This document shows positions 28,445 through 35,929 of a DNA stretch of 64,000 nt, one piece after another. Origin of the DNA: Paenibacillus mellifer (lineage in GTDB: Bacteria > Bacillota > Bacilli > Paenibacillales > Paenibacillaceae); contig NZ_JALPRK010000015.1 of NCBI RefSeq assembly GCF_023195895.1, positions 62,001-126,000 of the forward strand, in the 5' to 3' direction. Numbering within the stretch: position 1 is the first letter of the stretch; each line of letters opens with the position of its first letter. The position numbers were made by a program, and so were the translations under genes. The notes below the pieces were generated by a model, which was given only the letters and a program-made list of their open reading frames with translations, did no database searches and was not told the origin of the DNA.

Positions 28445-28936
28445 ATGGCTTCGGAAAGTTCTTTCGATATCGTTTCAAAGATGGACATGCAGGAATTGAC
28501 CAACGCGATCGATCAAACGGAACGTGAAATCGCAAACCGGTTTGATTTTAAAGGGAGCAAAAGCGAGCTTAAGCTGGAGAAGGACGTGCTCGTGATCGTT
28601 TCCGACGATGATTATAAGCTGGGCGCCGTTATCGACATCCTGCAATCCAAGATGATCAAACGCGGTTTGCCGATCAAGAATTTGGATTATGGCAAGGTTG
28701 AGCCGGCCTCACTGGGCTCGGTGCGGCAGCGGATTAATTTGAAACAAGGAATCGACCAGGAGAATTCTAAGAAGATCAACGTGTTGATCCGTGATTCCAA
28801 GCTGAAGGTTAAGAGCCAGATCCAAGGCGATCAAATTCGCGTCACCGGGAAAAGCAGAGACGATCTGCAGGAGATTATGCAGATGCTGCGCAAAGCCGAT
28901 TTGACGGTGGATTTGCAGTTCACCAACTTTAAATAG
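28445..28936 (+). CDS. yajQ: YajQ family cyclic-di-GMP/nucleotide-binding protein
   Basis: Small cytoplasmic protein with two ferredoxin-like domains; family members bind nucleotides and, in Xanthomonas, cyclic di-GMP. 163 residues, full length, starting [14 protein letters not shown] with the conserved RFDFKGS near residue 33 and a [16 protein letters not shown] segment near residue 125. Its own promoter and a structured region downstream make it monocistronic. The role in Firmicutes is not settled. Confidence 0.93.
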   Translation: MASESSFDIVSKMDMQELTNAIDQTEREIANRFDFKGSKSELKLEKDVLVIVSDDDYKLGAVIDILQSKMIKRGLPIKNLDYGKVEPASLGSVRQRINLKQGIDQENSKKINVLIRDSKLKVKSQIQGDQIRVTGKSRDDLQEIMQMLRKADLTVDLQFTNFK

Positions 28937-28940
28937 AGCG

Positions 28941-29090
28941 TAAAGTGCGAGTTCAAAATTCAGGTTTTCAGGACCGAGAAGGTTGGATGAAGCTAGGGGT
29001 TGAGTAGCGGAGCGTACGTTTTTGGTACGTGAGCAACGGAGAGCCCAGCTGAATTCAAGATTCGATGTCGAGGCCACTTCACAAGCTCTG
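28941..29090. repeat. Structured intergenic element between yajQ and rimO
   Basis: A stretch of about 150 bases with nested pairings and no ORF. CGTAC / GTACG surrounds GTTTTTG near 29013-29029, and AGCTAGGG near 28991 is mirrored by CCCAGCT near 29044. The composition differs from neighbouring genes and resembles the dispersed intergenic repeats of Paenibacillus genomes. That resemblance is from memory and untested. Confidence 0.45.
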
Positions 29091-29094
29091 CTTC

Positions 29095-29115
29095 GTCATG
29101 GAAAGATGACTTTTT
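29095..29115 (+). terminator. Short terminator upstream of the rimO promoter
   Basis: GTCAT / ATGAC around a six-base loop followed by TTTTT. The stem is short. Confidence 0.45.
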
Positions 29116-29178
29116 GAACAACCTCGTAAAGGTCTCTTGCGGCGCCGGTTTTGAGCTGCGGAGGCCATTTTCATATTT

Positions 29179-29208
29179 TTGACAGCATCGGTACTGGAAT
29201 ATTATACT
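29179..29208 (+). promoter_or_regulatory. SigA promoter of rimO-pgsA
   Basis: Consensus TTGACA (29179-29184), a 17-base spacer and TTATAC (29202-29207). TATACT one base later is an 18-base alternative. About 65 bases before the start codon. Confidence 0.75.
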
Positions 29209-29273
29209 TGTAGAGGTTGTTTAATCGTTAGTCTCACGGGAATTTTGGCTTTCAACGATGGGGGAAATGGTTC

Positions 29274-30602
29274 ATGACAGAAAAGGTAAAAATCGTGACG
29301 CTTGGCTGTGAGAAAAATCTGGTTGACTCGGAAATTATGTCAGGCCTGATTGATCAGCGCGGCTATTCTTTGGTGGATAATCGCGAGGACGCAACCGTCA
29401 TTATCGTCAACACTTGCGGGTTTATCGATGCAGCCAAGGAAGAGTCGGTCAACACGATTCTGGAGCTCGCCGATCTGAAGGAAAGCGGACGGCTCAAGGC
29501 GCTGATCGTTTCCGGATGTTTAACGCAGCGATATAAGCAAGCATTAATGGATGAAATGCCGGAGATCGACGGGATCGTGGGTACGGGGGATTTTCACCAT
29601 ATTAACCGGATCGTCGACGAAGCGCTTAAGGGTAAGAAGCCGGCGCTGGTCGGTAACCCTGTCTTTAATTATGAGCAGGCGCTGCCGCGTAAGCTATCCA
29701 CGGCCCGGTACACGACCTACGTGAAAATCGCTGAAGGCTGTGACAACAATTGTACGTTTTGCAGCATTCCGATCATGCGCGGGAAGTTTCGCAGCCGCTC
29801 GATGGAATCCGTCCTTGAGGAAGTGCGAAGCATGGCCGCCCAAGGCGTGAAGGAAATTAGCCTGATCGCGCAGGACTCGACCAATTATGGTACCGATTTG
29901 TATGGGGAGTTTAAACTGGCTGAGCTGATGGACCGGGTGACTCAGGTGGAGGGGATTGAATGGGTGCGTCTGCATTACGCTTACCCCGGCTTTTTTACGG
30001 ACGAGCTGATCGAGATGATGGCGACGAATCCGAAAATTTGCAAATATGTAGATATGCCGTTGCAACACAGCGAAGATGCAATTCTGAAGCGTATGCGCCG
30101 CCCTGGACGTAACCGTGATATCCGTGAGCTAGTTGCTAAGATTCGTGCACGGATTCCGAACGTTTCGCTCCGTACTTCCTTGATCGTCGGGTTCCCGGGG
30201 GAAACCGAGGAGGATTTCGAGCGGTTATGTGAGTTTGTGCGCGAGGTGAAGTTCGATCGGCTTGGCGTTTTTACCTATTCCAAGGAAGAGGATACGCCGG
30301 CGTCGCGTTTACCGGATCAGGTTGACGAGGCTGTGAAGGAGTGGCGGGCCAACACGCTGATGGAGATTCAGCGGGAGGTTGCTAATGTGAACAGCGGCAA
30401 GTTTGTCGGTCAGGTGCTGGACGTCTTGATTGAACGTTACGACGGACGCAGCGACGTTTACGTAGGCCGCTCGCAATACGATGCACCGGAAATTGACGGC
30501 GAAGTATTCGTTTCGAATTGTCCCGTCAGGCTCGGGGAATTGACCAAGGTGCGGATTACGCATGCTTTTGATTATGACTTATCCGGGGAGGCCGTCCTGT
30601 GA
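29274..30602 (+). CDS. rimO: Ribosomal protein S12 methylthiotransferase
   Basis: Radical SAM enzyme that adds a methylthio group to an Asp of ribosomal protein S12. 442 residues. The N-terminal UPF0004 domain has Cys ligands in TLGCEKNLVDSE, NTCGFID and SGCLTQRY. The radical SAM cluster motif CDNNCTFC lies near residue 154. A C-terminal TRAM-like domain is present (GQVLDVLIE onward). LGCEKN rather than FGCQMN distinguishes it from MiaB, which is also in this window. The stop overlaps the pgsA GTG. Confidence 0.95.
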   Translation: MTEKVKIVTLGCEKNLVDSEIMSGLIDQRGYSLVDNREDATVIIVNTCGFIDAAKEESVNTILELADLKESGRLKALIVSGCLTQRYKQALMDEMPEIDGIVGTGDFHHINRIVDEALKGKKPALVGNPVFNYEQALPRKLSTARYTTYVKIAEGCDNNCTFCSIPIMRGKFRSRSMESVLEEVRSMAAQGVKEISLIAQDSTNYGTDLYGEFKLAELMDRVTQVEGIEWVRLHYAYPGFFTDELIEMMATNPKICKYVDMPLQHSEDAILKRMRRPGRNRDIRELVAKIRARIPNVSLRTSLIVGFPGETEEDFERLCEFVREVKFDRLGVFTYSKEEDTPASRLPDQVDEAVKEWRANTLMEIQREVANVNSGKFVGQVLDVLIERYDGRSDVYVGRSQYDAPEIDGEVFVSNCPVRLGELTKVRITHAFDYDLSGEAVL

Positions 30603-31186
30603 ATTTGCCCAACCGTATCACATTAACCCGTATATTTATGATTCCGGTGATGCTGGTCTTCTTACTGGTTGACGCCGGGTGGCTGTCTCATGAGCTTACG
30701 TTCGGGGATTATTCGCTGCCGGTCAATCAGCTGATCGCGGCGATTCTGTTTATCGTGGCAGCCAGCACGGATGGGATCGACGGCTATATCGCTCGCAAAT
30801 ATAATCTTGTCACCAACTTAGGTAAGCTCCTTGATCCTCTAGCCGATAAGCTGCTTGTTGGGACCGTCCTGATTGGTCTTGTAGCGATGGGCAAGTGTGA
30901 CACCTGGATCGCGGTCGTCATCATCAGCCGCGAGTTCGCTGTGACCGGCCTTCGTGAAGTTGCACTCTTGGAGGGCTCCGTGATCGCAGCCAGCAAGTGG
31001 GGCAAGGCGAAGACCATTACGCAGATCATCGCCATTTCGGCGTTGCTGCTGAACAATTTTCCATTTGAGTGGATTTCGTTCCCGTTTGATGATATCGCAA
31101 TGTGGTTGGCGGCTGTCATCACGTTGTATTCGGGCATCGATTATTTCGTGAAAAATAAGAGCGTGCTTTCTTTTTCCAAAGCATAA
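30599..31186 (+). CDS. pgsA: CDP-diacylglycerol-glycerol-3-phosphate 3-phosphatidyltransferase
   Basis: Membrane enzyme committing CDP-diacylglycerol to phosphatidylglycerol synthesis. 195 residues, with several hydrophobic membrane segments. The CDP-alcohol phosphotransferase signature DGIDGYIARKYN, continuing through GKLLDPLADK, is at about residues 59-85. GTG start inside GTGA, overlapping rimO. The rimO-pgsA-cinA-recA order is conserved in Bacilli. Confidence 0.95.
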   Translation: MNLPNRITLTRIFMIPVMLVFLLVDAGWLSHELTFGDYSLPVNQLIAAILFIVAASTDGIDGYIARKYNLVTNLGKLLDPLADKLLVGTVLIGLVAMGKCDTWIAVVIISREFAVTGLREVALLEGSVIAASKWGKAKTITQIIAISALLLNNFPFEWISFPFDDIAMWLAAVITLYSGIDYFVKNKSVLSFSKA

Positions 31187-31232
31187 ACTGATGTGGGTTG
31201 GTTGACCGGAAATGTGAAGGAGGCATGCGAAG

Positions 31233-32486
31233 GTGAAAGCGGAAATTATCGCGGTTGGGACGGAGCTGCTGCTCGGCCAAATTGTGAATACCAATGCGCA
31301 ATATCTATCGCAAGAACTGGCAGCGTTGGGGATTGACGTGTATTTTCAAACTGTGGTTGGCGATAATATGAATCGTCTGGCGGAGGCCGTGAGGACGGCT
31401 TCGGGACGGGCGGATGTGCTGATCTTTACAGGCGGGATTGGTCCGACGCAGGATGATCTGACCAAGGAGGTGCTGGCCGAGGTGTTGGGCCGGACGCTTT
31501 ATATCGATTCGGAAGCGATGGCGAACGTCGACCGATTCTTCCAAGGCCGCGGGGTTCCCATGACGGAGAACAATCGTCGCCAGGCGCTGGCTATTGAAGG
31601 GGGCACCCCTCTTCCAAATGAAACGGGATTAGCCGTGGGCAATGCGCTTTTCGTAGACGGCAAGTTTTACGTTGTGTTGCCTGGACCGCCGAAGGAAATG
31701 AAACCGATGTTCGAGCACCAGGCGAAACCTTGGATTCTGGAGCATGTGTTGACCGGCGAGATGCCGATTTATTCGCGGATGCTGAAATTCGCCGGGATTG
31801 GAGAATCGGCGCTGGAGACGAAGCTTCTTGATCTGATTGAGGCTCAAAGCGACCCGACGGTTGCACCTTATGCGAAAGAAGGCGAAGTGACCATTCGCGT
31901 TTCCACCAAGGCGGCAAGTGAATTGGACGCGGCGGTAAAGCTGGATGCGATGGAGCGGGAGATTGCCGCGCGGTTGCCGGAGTATCTGTACGCCAACGTG
32001 GATGAGCCAATCGAGAAGACCATTCTCGATTTGATGGCTTCGCGCGGACTTACGCTGAGCGCGGCCGAAAGCTGCACCGGCGGGCTGCTCATGGAGATGT
32101 TCACCGCGTTGCCCGGTAGCTCGGCCGTCTTCGCCGGCGGGATCGTTTGCTACTCCAATGAGATGAAGGAGAAGCTGCTGAACGTGCCGCATGACCTGCT
32201 GGAAGGCGACGGCGCCCCCGGTGCGGTCAGCGCCGAAACCGCCAAGGTGTTGGCGGAGCAGGTGCGCCTGACCGTGGGCACCGACATCGGCTTGTCGATC
32301 ACCGGCGTGGCCGGTCCGGCCCACTCCGAGCGCAAGCCCGTGGGCTTGGTGTACATCGCGATCTCGCGCCGGGGTTCGGACACCGCCGTCTTTGAGCTGA
32401 ACCTCAAGGGCAACCGCGAGACGATCCGGATGCGCGCCGCGAAGACGCTGTTGTACCGGTTGTGGCGGGCGCTGCAGGGAGGCTGA
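31233..32486 (+). CDS. cinA: CinA family competence/damage-inducible protein
   Basis: 417 residues. The N-terminal molybdopterin-binding-like domain contains AVGTELLLGQIVNTN and TGGIGPTQDDLT. The C-terminal CinA domain, nicotinamide-nucleotide deamidase in characterised relatives, contains AAESCTGGLL and SITGVAGP. GTG start with AAGGAGG nine bases upstream. In many Firmicutes recA follows directly; here about 1.1 kb of non-coding sequence intervenes. Codon use near the 3' end is visibly more GC-rich than the upstream part. Confidence 0.95.
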   Translation: MKAEIIAVGTELLLGQIVNTNAQYLSQELAALGIDVYFQTVVGDNMNRLAEAVRTASGRADVLIFTGGIGPTQDDLTKEVLAEVLGRTLYIDSEAMANVDRFFQGRGVPMTENNRRQALAIEGGTPLPNETGLAVGNALFVDGKFYVVLPGPPKEMKPMFEHQAKPWILEHVLTGEMPIYSRMLKFAGIGESALETKLLDLIEAQSDPTVAPYAKEGEVTIRVSTKAASELDAAVKLDAMEREIAARLPEYLYANVDEPIEKTILDLMASRGLTLSAAESCTGGLLMEMFTALPGSSAVFAGGIVCYSNEMKEKLLNVPHDLLEGDGAPGAVSAETAKVLAEQVRLTVGTDIGLSITGVAGPAHSERKPVGLVYIAISRRGSDTAVFELNLKGNRETIRMRAAKTLLYRLWRALQGG

Positions 32487-32726
32487 CCCTTTGCAATGGT
32501 AGGGAAGTGAATAATGATCTCGGGCCGCTCTTGTCCGCCGCTTGTCTGTGGATTGGATAGAAGGATGACCAGCGGCTCCCAAATGCGGACGTAAACTCCC
32601 TCCGATTCATTATCCTCTTTCCATTTGTGCAAAGTATGAATCCCATCAGCGCTTGGAGGTTGTTGTAGATTTCCTTCAGCTTGTTCTTGCGCTTTCGGGG
32701 TCTATGACCTATAATCAAGTCACGGA

Positions 32727-32768
32727 AGAACCGTAGCAAACTGATTCAGTTGTGCTGCGGTTCTTTTT
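32727..32768 (+). terminator. Rho-independent terminator after cinA
   Basis: AGAACCG-AGCA pairs with TGCT-CGGTTCT, with a further AACTG / CAGTT pairing inside, followed by a T run. It lies 240 bases after the cinA stop. Confidence 0.8.
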
Positions 32769-32785
32769 TGTTGTTGGAGTAACCA

Positions 32786-32834
32786 GGGGGAGGGGGATGG
32801 GGGCAGCACGCAAGTAGGTAAGTAAGTAGGTAAG
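32786..32834 (+). repeat. G5 tracts followed by AAGTAGGT tandem repeats
   Basis: Three runs of five G residues (32786-32790, 32792-32796, 32799-32803) are followed closely by two copies of AAGTAGGTAAG (about 32812-32834). Non-coding; slippage-prone. Confidence 0.6.
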
Positions 32835-32940
32835 AGCCGGGATAACGCTAGACTAGTTGTGGAGTGAGTGTGATAGGAGGGGACAACGAATTTTGTTCGA
32901 AAAATCATATATAATGGTGCGCCTGAGAACTAATTTGCCT

Positions 32941-33020
32941 GATATGTATGAAAAATCGAATACAATCCGCGTTTACCGCCAATTTCGACGAAATCTATAT
33001 GGAAATTTCATACATATTCA
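32941..33020 (-). repeat. Dispersed repeat, copy 1 (upstream of recA)
   Basis: Read on the minus strand, it shares GCGGATTGTATTCG, a following TTTTTCATA and a preceding GAAATTTC with the element at 62767-62837. About three quarters of roughly 65 bases match by eye. The outer ends form an inverted repeat, ATATGTATGAAA against TTTCATACATAT. Confidence 0.65.
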
Positions 33021-33079
33021 GATGTAACATCAATCTTCCGCCGTGGTGAGCGCATTTCCGAAGGAAACAGCGGGTAGGG

Positions 33080-33360
33080 AGCTGTGAAAGTAAGACACGC
33101 GCCAAAGCCAGCGAGTCCCCGCAGGGTAGAGCGCCTAGGGAGCGCCTCCGTCGATCCCATGTTCTTCCAGCATCGATGGAATCCAACGACCGAAGGAGGC
33201 CGGCACCCTTCCAGAGAGGCAGGTCCCCAAGGAGCGCACAAAGTAAGACGTACCCGAAGGGGAAAAGCGATCCATGCGCCGAAGTTAGCAAATCCCTGCA
33301 GGGGAGAGCGTCAAAGGAGCTTCTCAGTTACTCCGACGTTTGTCCAGTTTGCGGGATCCC
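33080..33360 (+). repeat. Two degenerate tandem copies of a GC-rich unit
   Basis: Unit A (about 33085-33185) and unit B (about 33238-33358) both begin AAAGTAAGAC. They share GCGCC-AAG, AGC-A-TCCC-GCAGG, GAGCG and GGAATCC/GGGATCC landmarks in the same order. Unit B has an extra 20 or so bases after AAGTAAGAC. An ORF crosses both copies but lacks a ribosome binding site, so the duplication is treated as non-coding. Confidence 0.6.
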
Positions 33361-33383
33361 TAAGGGCAGCGGGCCCTTGGGGG

Positions 33384-33409
33384 CCCTCCCTTGCGGTAAG
33401 GGAGGGTTT
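33384..33409 (+). terminator. Strong hairpin upstream of the recA control region
   Basis: A perfect nine-base stem CCCTCCCTT / AAGGGAGGG with a five-base loop is followed by only TTT. It directly follows the GGGCCC-rich end of the repeat block and could insulate recA. Confidence 0.6.
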
Positions 33410-33430
33410 GGGAGGGTTGAGAATAAATTA

Positions 33431-33444
33431 CGAATGTATGTTCG
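33431..33444. promoter_or_regulatory. LexA (DinR) box upstream of recA
   Basis: CGAATGTATGTTCG differs from the Firmicute SOS consensus CGAAC-N4-GTTCG by one base. It lies ten bases before the recA -35 box, where LexA binding would repress recA until DNA damage. Confidence 0.8.
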
Positions 33445-33453
33445 AAAAAATGC

Positions 33454-33482
33454 TTGGCAAACATACCAAAACAAGGTACAAT
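33454..33482 (+). promoter_or_regulatory. SigA promoter of recA
   Basis: TTGGCA (33454-33459), a 17-base spacer and TACAAT (33477-33482). Start codon about 97 bases downstream. Confidence 0.8.
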
Positions 33483-33578
33483 GATATACGTGAGAAGTTA
33501 CAAATGGCCATGAATGATCATGAATTTATGTAATCTAAGAATCCGATGATTTATATCTAATTTAAGGATGTGAGCTGA

Positions 33579-34640
33579 TTGTCAGATCGTAAAGCAGCGC
33601 TGGAGATGGCGCTTCGCCAAATAGAAAAGCAATTCGGTAAAGGTTCGATTATGAAGTTGGGAGAATCCACGCATATGCAGGTAGAGATCGTTCCAAGCGG
33701 ATCGATCGCCCTGGATATTGCGCTGGGGACCGGAGGACTTCCGCGCGGACGGATTATCGAAGTCTACGGGCCGGAGTCTTCCGGTAAAACGACGGTAGCG
33801 CTGCACGCGATCGCTGAGGTTCAGAAGATCGGCGGACAAGCTGCCTTCATCGACGCCGAGCATGCGTTGGATCCGTCTTACGCCAGCAAGCTGGGCGTGA
33901 ATATCGACGAACTCCTGTTGTCCCAGCCGGATACAGGCGAACAAGCGTTGGAGATCGCCGAGGCGCTCGTACGCAGCGGCGCGGTTGATGTTATCGTCAT
34001 CGACTCCGTAGCGGCACTGGTCCCTAAAGCGGAGATCGAAGGCGAAATGGGGGACTCGCACGTAGGTTTGCAGGCCCGCCTGATGTCGCAGGCGCTGCGG
34101 AAGCTGTCGGGGGCGATCAGTAAGTCGAAGACGATCGCGATCTTCATTAACCAGTTGCGCGAGAAGGTCGGCGTGATGTTTGGTAACCCGGAGACGACGC
34201 CGGGCGGACGCGCATTGAAATTCTACTCCACGGTTCGTTTGGATGTGCGCCGTATTGAGACAATCAAGATGGGCAACGACATGGTGGGGAACCGGACGCG
34301 GATCAAAGTCGTGAAGAACAAAGTGGCTCCTCCTTTCAAACAGGCCGAGATCGATATCATGTACGGGGAAGGTATTTCCAAAGAGGGAAGTCTCATCGAC
34401 ATCGGGACGGAGCTGGATATCGTGGACAAGAGCGGTGCCTGGTACTCCTATTCCGGCGAACGACTTGGACAAGGCCGTGAGAACGCAAAGCAGTTCTTGA
34501 AGGAACATCCGGAGATCGCGAATACGATTGAGCAGAAGATTCGCGAATCCAGTAATTTGACTACGGCGGTAGCTCCAGCTTCGGCTAGCGAAGTGGAAGC
34601 GGAGCTTGAGGAAGAGCAAGCGCTGCTGGGAGAAGAATAA
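33579..34640 (+). CDS. recA: Recombinase RecA
   Basis: ATP-dependent strand-exchange protein and SOS co-protease. 353 residues. Walker [10 protein letters not shown] near residues 66-74, Walker [14 protein letters not shown], the L2 loop region with [17 protein letters not shown], and an acidic C-terminal tail ([14 protein letters not shown]). TTG start at 33579 behind AAGGATGTGA. Control by LexA is supported by the upstream box. A strong terminator separates it from recX. Confidence 0.98.
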   Translation: MSDRKAALEMALRQIEKQFGKGSIMKLGESTHMQVEIVPSGSIALDIALGTGGLPRGRIIEVYGPESSGKTTVALHAIAEVQKIGGQAAFIDAEHALDPSYASKLGVNIDELLLSQPDTGEQALEIAEALVRSGAVDVIVIDSVAALVPKAEIEGEMGDSHVGLQARLMSQALRKLSGAISKSKTIAIFINQLREKVGVMFGNPETTPGGRALKFYSTVRLDVRRIETIKMGNDMVGNRTRIKVVKNKVAPPFKQAEIDIMYGEGISKEGSLIDIGTELDIVDKSGAWYSYSGERLGQGRENAKQFLKEHPEIANTIEQKIRESSNLTTAVAPASASEVEAELEEEQALLGEE

Positions 34641-34662
34641 GCTCGTTTAAGCTGTAATGATC

Positions 34663-34704
34663 AAGCGCTCTGACCGCCGGTAATCGCCGGGGCAGGGCGC
34701 TTTT
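34663..34704 (+). terminator. Terminator between recA and recX
   Basis: AAGCGC-CTG-CC-CCGG pairs with CCGG-CAG-GCGCTT across a six-base loop, followed by TTTT. Read-through to recX is plausible because only about 50 bases separate it from that start. Confidence 0.8.
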
Positions 34705-34756
34705 GCAGTACTGGGGTATTGAATGGATAGCTTAGGCAGAACCGGAGGGATTTGAT

Positions 34757-35611
34757 GTGAGCACGTGGGGACAGTCGCGCGGCAAAGCCGCGGGAAGAGG
34801 AGGCGGATCTTCCTCTGGCCAATGTAGAGAAGAAGAAATCGTAGATATCTCTGACGAGTCGTTCTGGGAGCCGCGGCCTCGGGATGTCGACCGCGATTCG
34901 GACGGGGAGGGTGCAGAAGAAACCGCTGGTTTGGACGCATTCCCTGAGGACATCGAGCTGGTGATTACGTCGGTGATGATGCTGAAGCGACCGAAGCATC
35001 GTTATCGGATCTCTTTTGGCAAATATTCGTTGGAGATCCACGAGGACGTGATGATCAAATACCGCATGATGAAAGGCGCGGTATTCACAAAAGTAGAGCT
35101 AGAGGAAATCGTAGCGGCTGACGGACGCCAGCAGGGATATGCTGACGCATTGAAGTACTTGAGCTTGAAGCCAAGAACGACGTATGAAATCACGCAACGT
35201 CTAGGGGAAAAGGGTTGGGGCGAGGAGACGATTCAGGACGTTCTTGTCCGCCTCCAGTCGGAAGGGTACGTGGATGACGCCGCATACGCCCAGGAATGGG
35301 CTTCTCAACGCGTGAAGCTTCGCGGAAAGGGAAAGCTGTGGGTCAAGCATGAACTACGCCAGAAAGGCGTGTCCAAGTCGCATATCGAGGAGGCGCTCGG
35401 TGAAGTCAGTGAAGATGACGAGTTTGAAAGTGCCCTTCAGCTAGGGTTAAAGAAGTGGCAGGGAACCACGGGAGAACCGCTCGACCGCAAACGCAAAACG
35501 GGGGCTTTCCTGCAGCGCCGCGGGTTTAGCGGAGGCGTTGTGTCCAGGGTCATGCGCGAACTCGGCAACCGGGAACAAATGCATGGAATGGACGAATGGG
35601 ACGAAGAATAA
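34757..35611 (+). CDS. recX: Regulatory protein RecX
   Basis: Modulates RecA filament growth. 284 residues, longer than the roughly 150 of minimal RecX. The first 70 or so residues are a Gly/Ser then acidic extension, followed by a segment with LEIHEDVMIKYRMMKG and the three-helix RecX repeats (YLSLKPRTTYEITQRL; YVDDAAYAQEWASQRV). GTG start behind GGAGGG. Firmicute RecX proteins often carry an N-terminal extension, but the acidic Gly-rich one here is distinctive. Confidence 0.9.
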   Translation: MSTWGQSRGKAAGRGGGSSSGQCREEEIVDISDESFWEPRPRDVDRDSDGEGAEETAGLDAFPEDIELVITSVMMLKRPKHRYRISFGKYSLEIHEDVMIKYRMMKGAVFTKVELEEIVAADGRQQGYADALKYLSLKPRTTYEITQRLGEKGWGEETIQDVLVRLQSEGYVDDAAYAQEWASQRVKLRGKGKLWVKHELRQKGVSKSHIEEALGEVSEDDEFESALQLGLKKWQGTTGEPLDRKRKTGAFLQRRGFSGGVVSRVMRELGNREQMHGMDEWDEE

Positions 35612-35640
35612 GAGGACGGGAGGGAACTCCTGTCATTAGC

Positions 35641-35670
35641 TTGACAATATCTTTTGTCAAATAATAAAAT
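35641..35670 (+). promoter_or_regulatory. rny promoter with a dyad over the -35 box
   Basis: TTGACA (35641-35646) and TAAAAT (35665-35670) with an 18-base spacer. The -35 box is the left half of the perfect inverted repeat TTGACAA / TTGTCAA (35641-35660), a possible operator. The leader from here to 35929 (about 260 bases) holds only a small CCAAGG / CCTTGG hairpin near 35890-35906. Confidence 0.6.
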
Positions 35671-35929
35671 GAACATGTATCCATATCGTCAGAAGCCCTT
35701 TTTTTCCTTCCAAAATTATGGGTCAGCGATAGGATTTATGTTCTCCAATCATGAAGGCAAAGTGCCTCCGCTTGGATAGCGGTAGGGTCATGCATTGCAG
35801 CATGAACTGCTGAACTGAATGGGCAAGTCATGAATTTTTTGTATGAATGATGAACCTAGAAACGAAAAGTAACTACAATTGCAAACATCCCAAGGAATGC
35901 CTTGGAGGAAACAACGGGGAGGTGAACAG

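Larger units (their letters stand above)
32487..33578. other. Expanded non-coding interval between cinA and recA
   Basis: About 1.1 kb without a supportable gene. From left to right it holds a terminator, a G-rich tract with short tandem repeats, one copy of a dispersed repeat, a GC-rich block built of two degenerate copies, a second strong hairpin, and the LexA box plus promoter of recA. No ORF inside has a ribosome binding site or recognisable product. Each part is entered separately. Confidence 0.7.

Noticed and set aside
31629-32582. 317-codon antisense ORF across cinA
   Set aside because: Arg/His-rich shadow of the GC-rich cinA coding strand, no start site or family motif.
32487-32720. 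Protein-like fragments on the minus strand downstream of cinA
   Set aside because: Short pieces in different frames without a recognisable family; could be an old remnant but evidence is too thin.
33084-33533. 149-codon ORF across the repeat block upstream of recA
   Set aside because: No ribosome binding site, and it runs through the recA LexA box and promoter; repeat structure explains the open frame.
33582-34619. 345-codon antisense ORF over recA
   Set aside because: Fully overlaps the conserved recA frame and has shadow composition.
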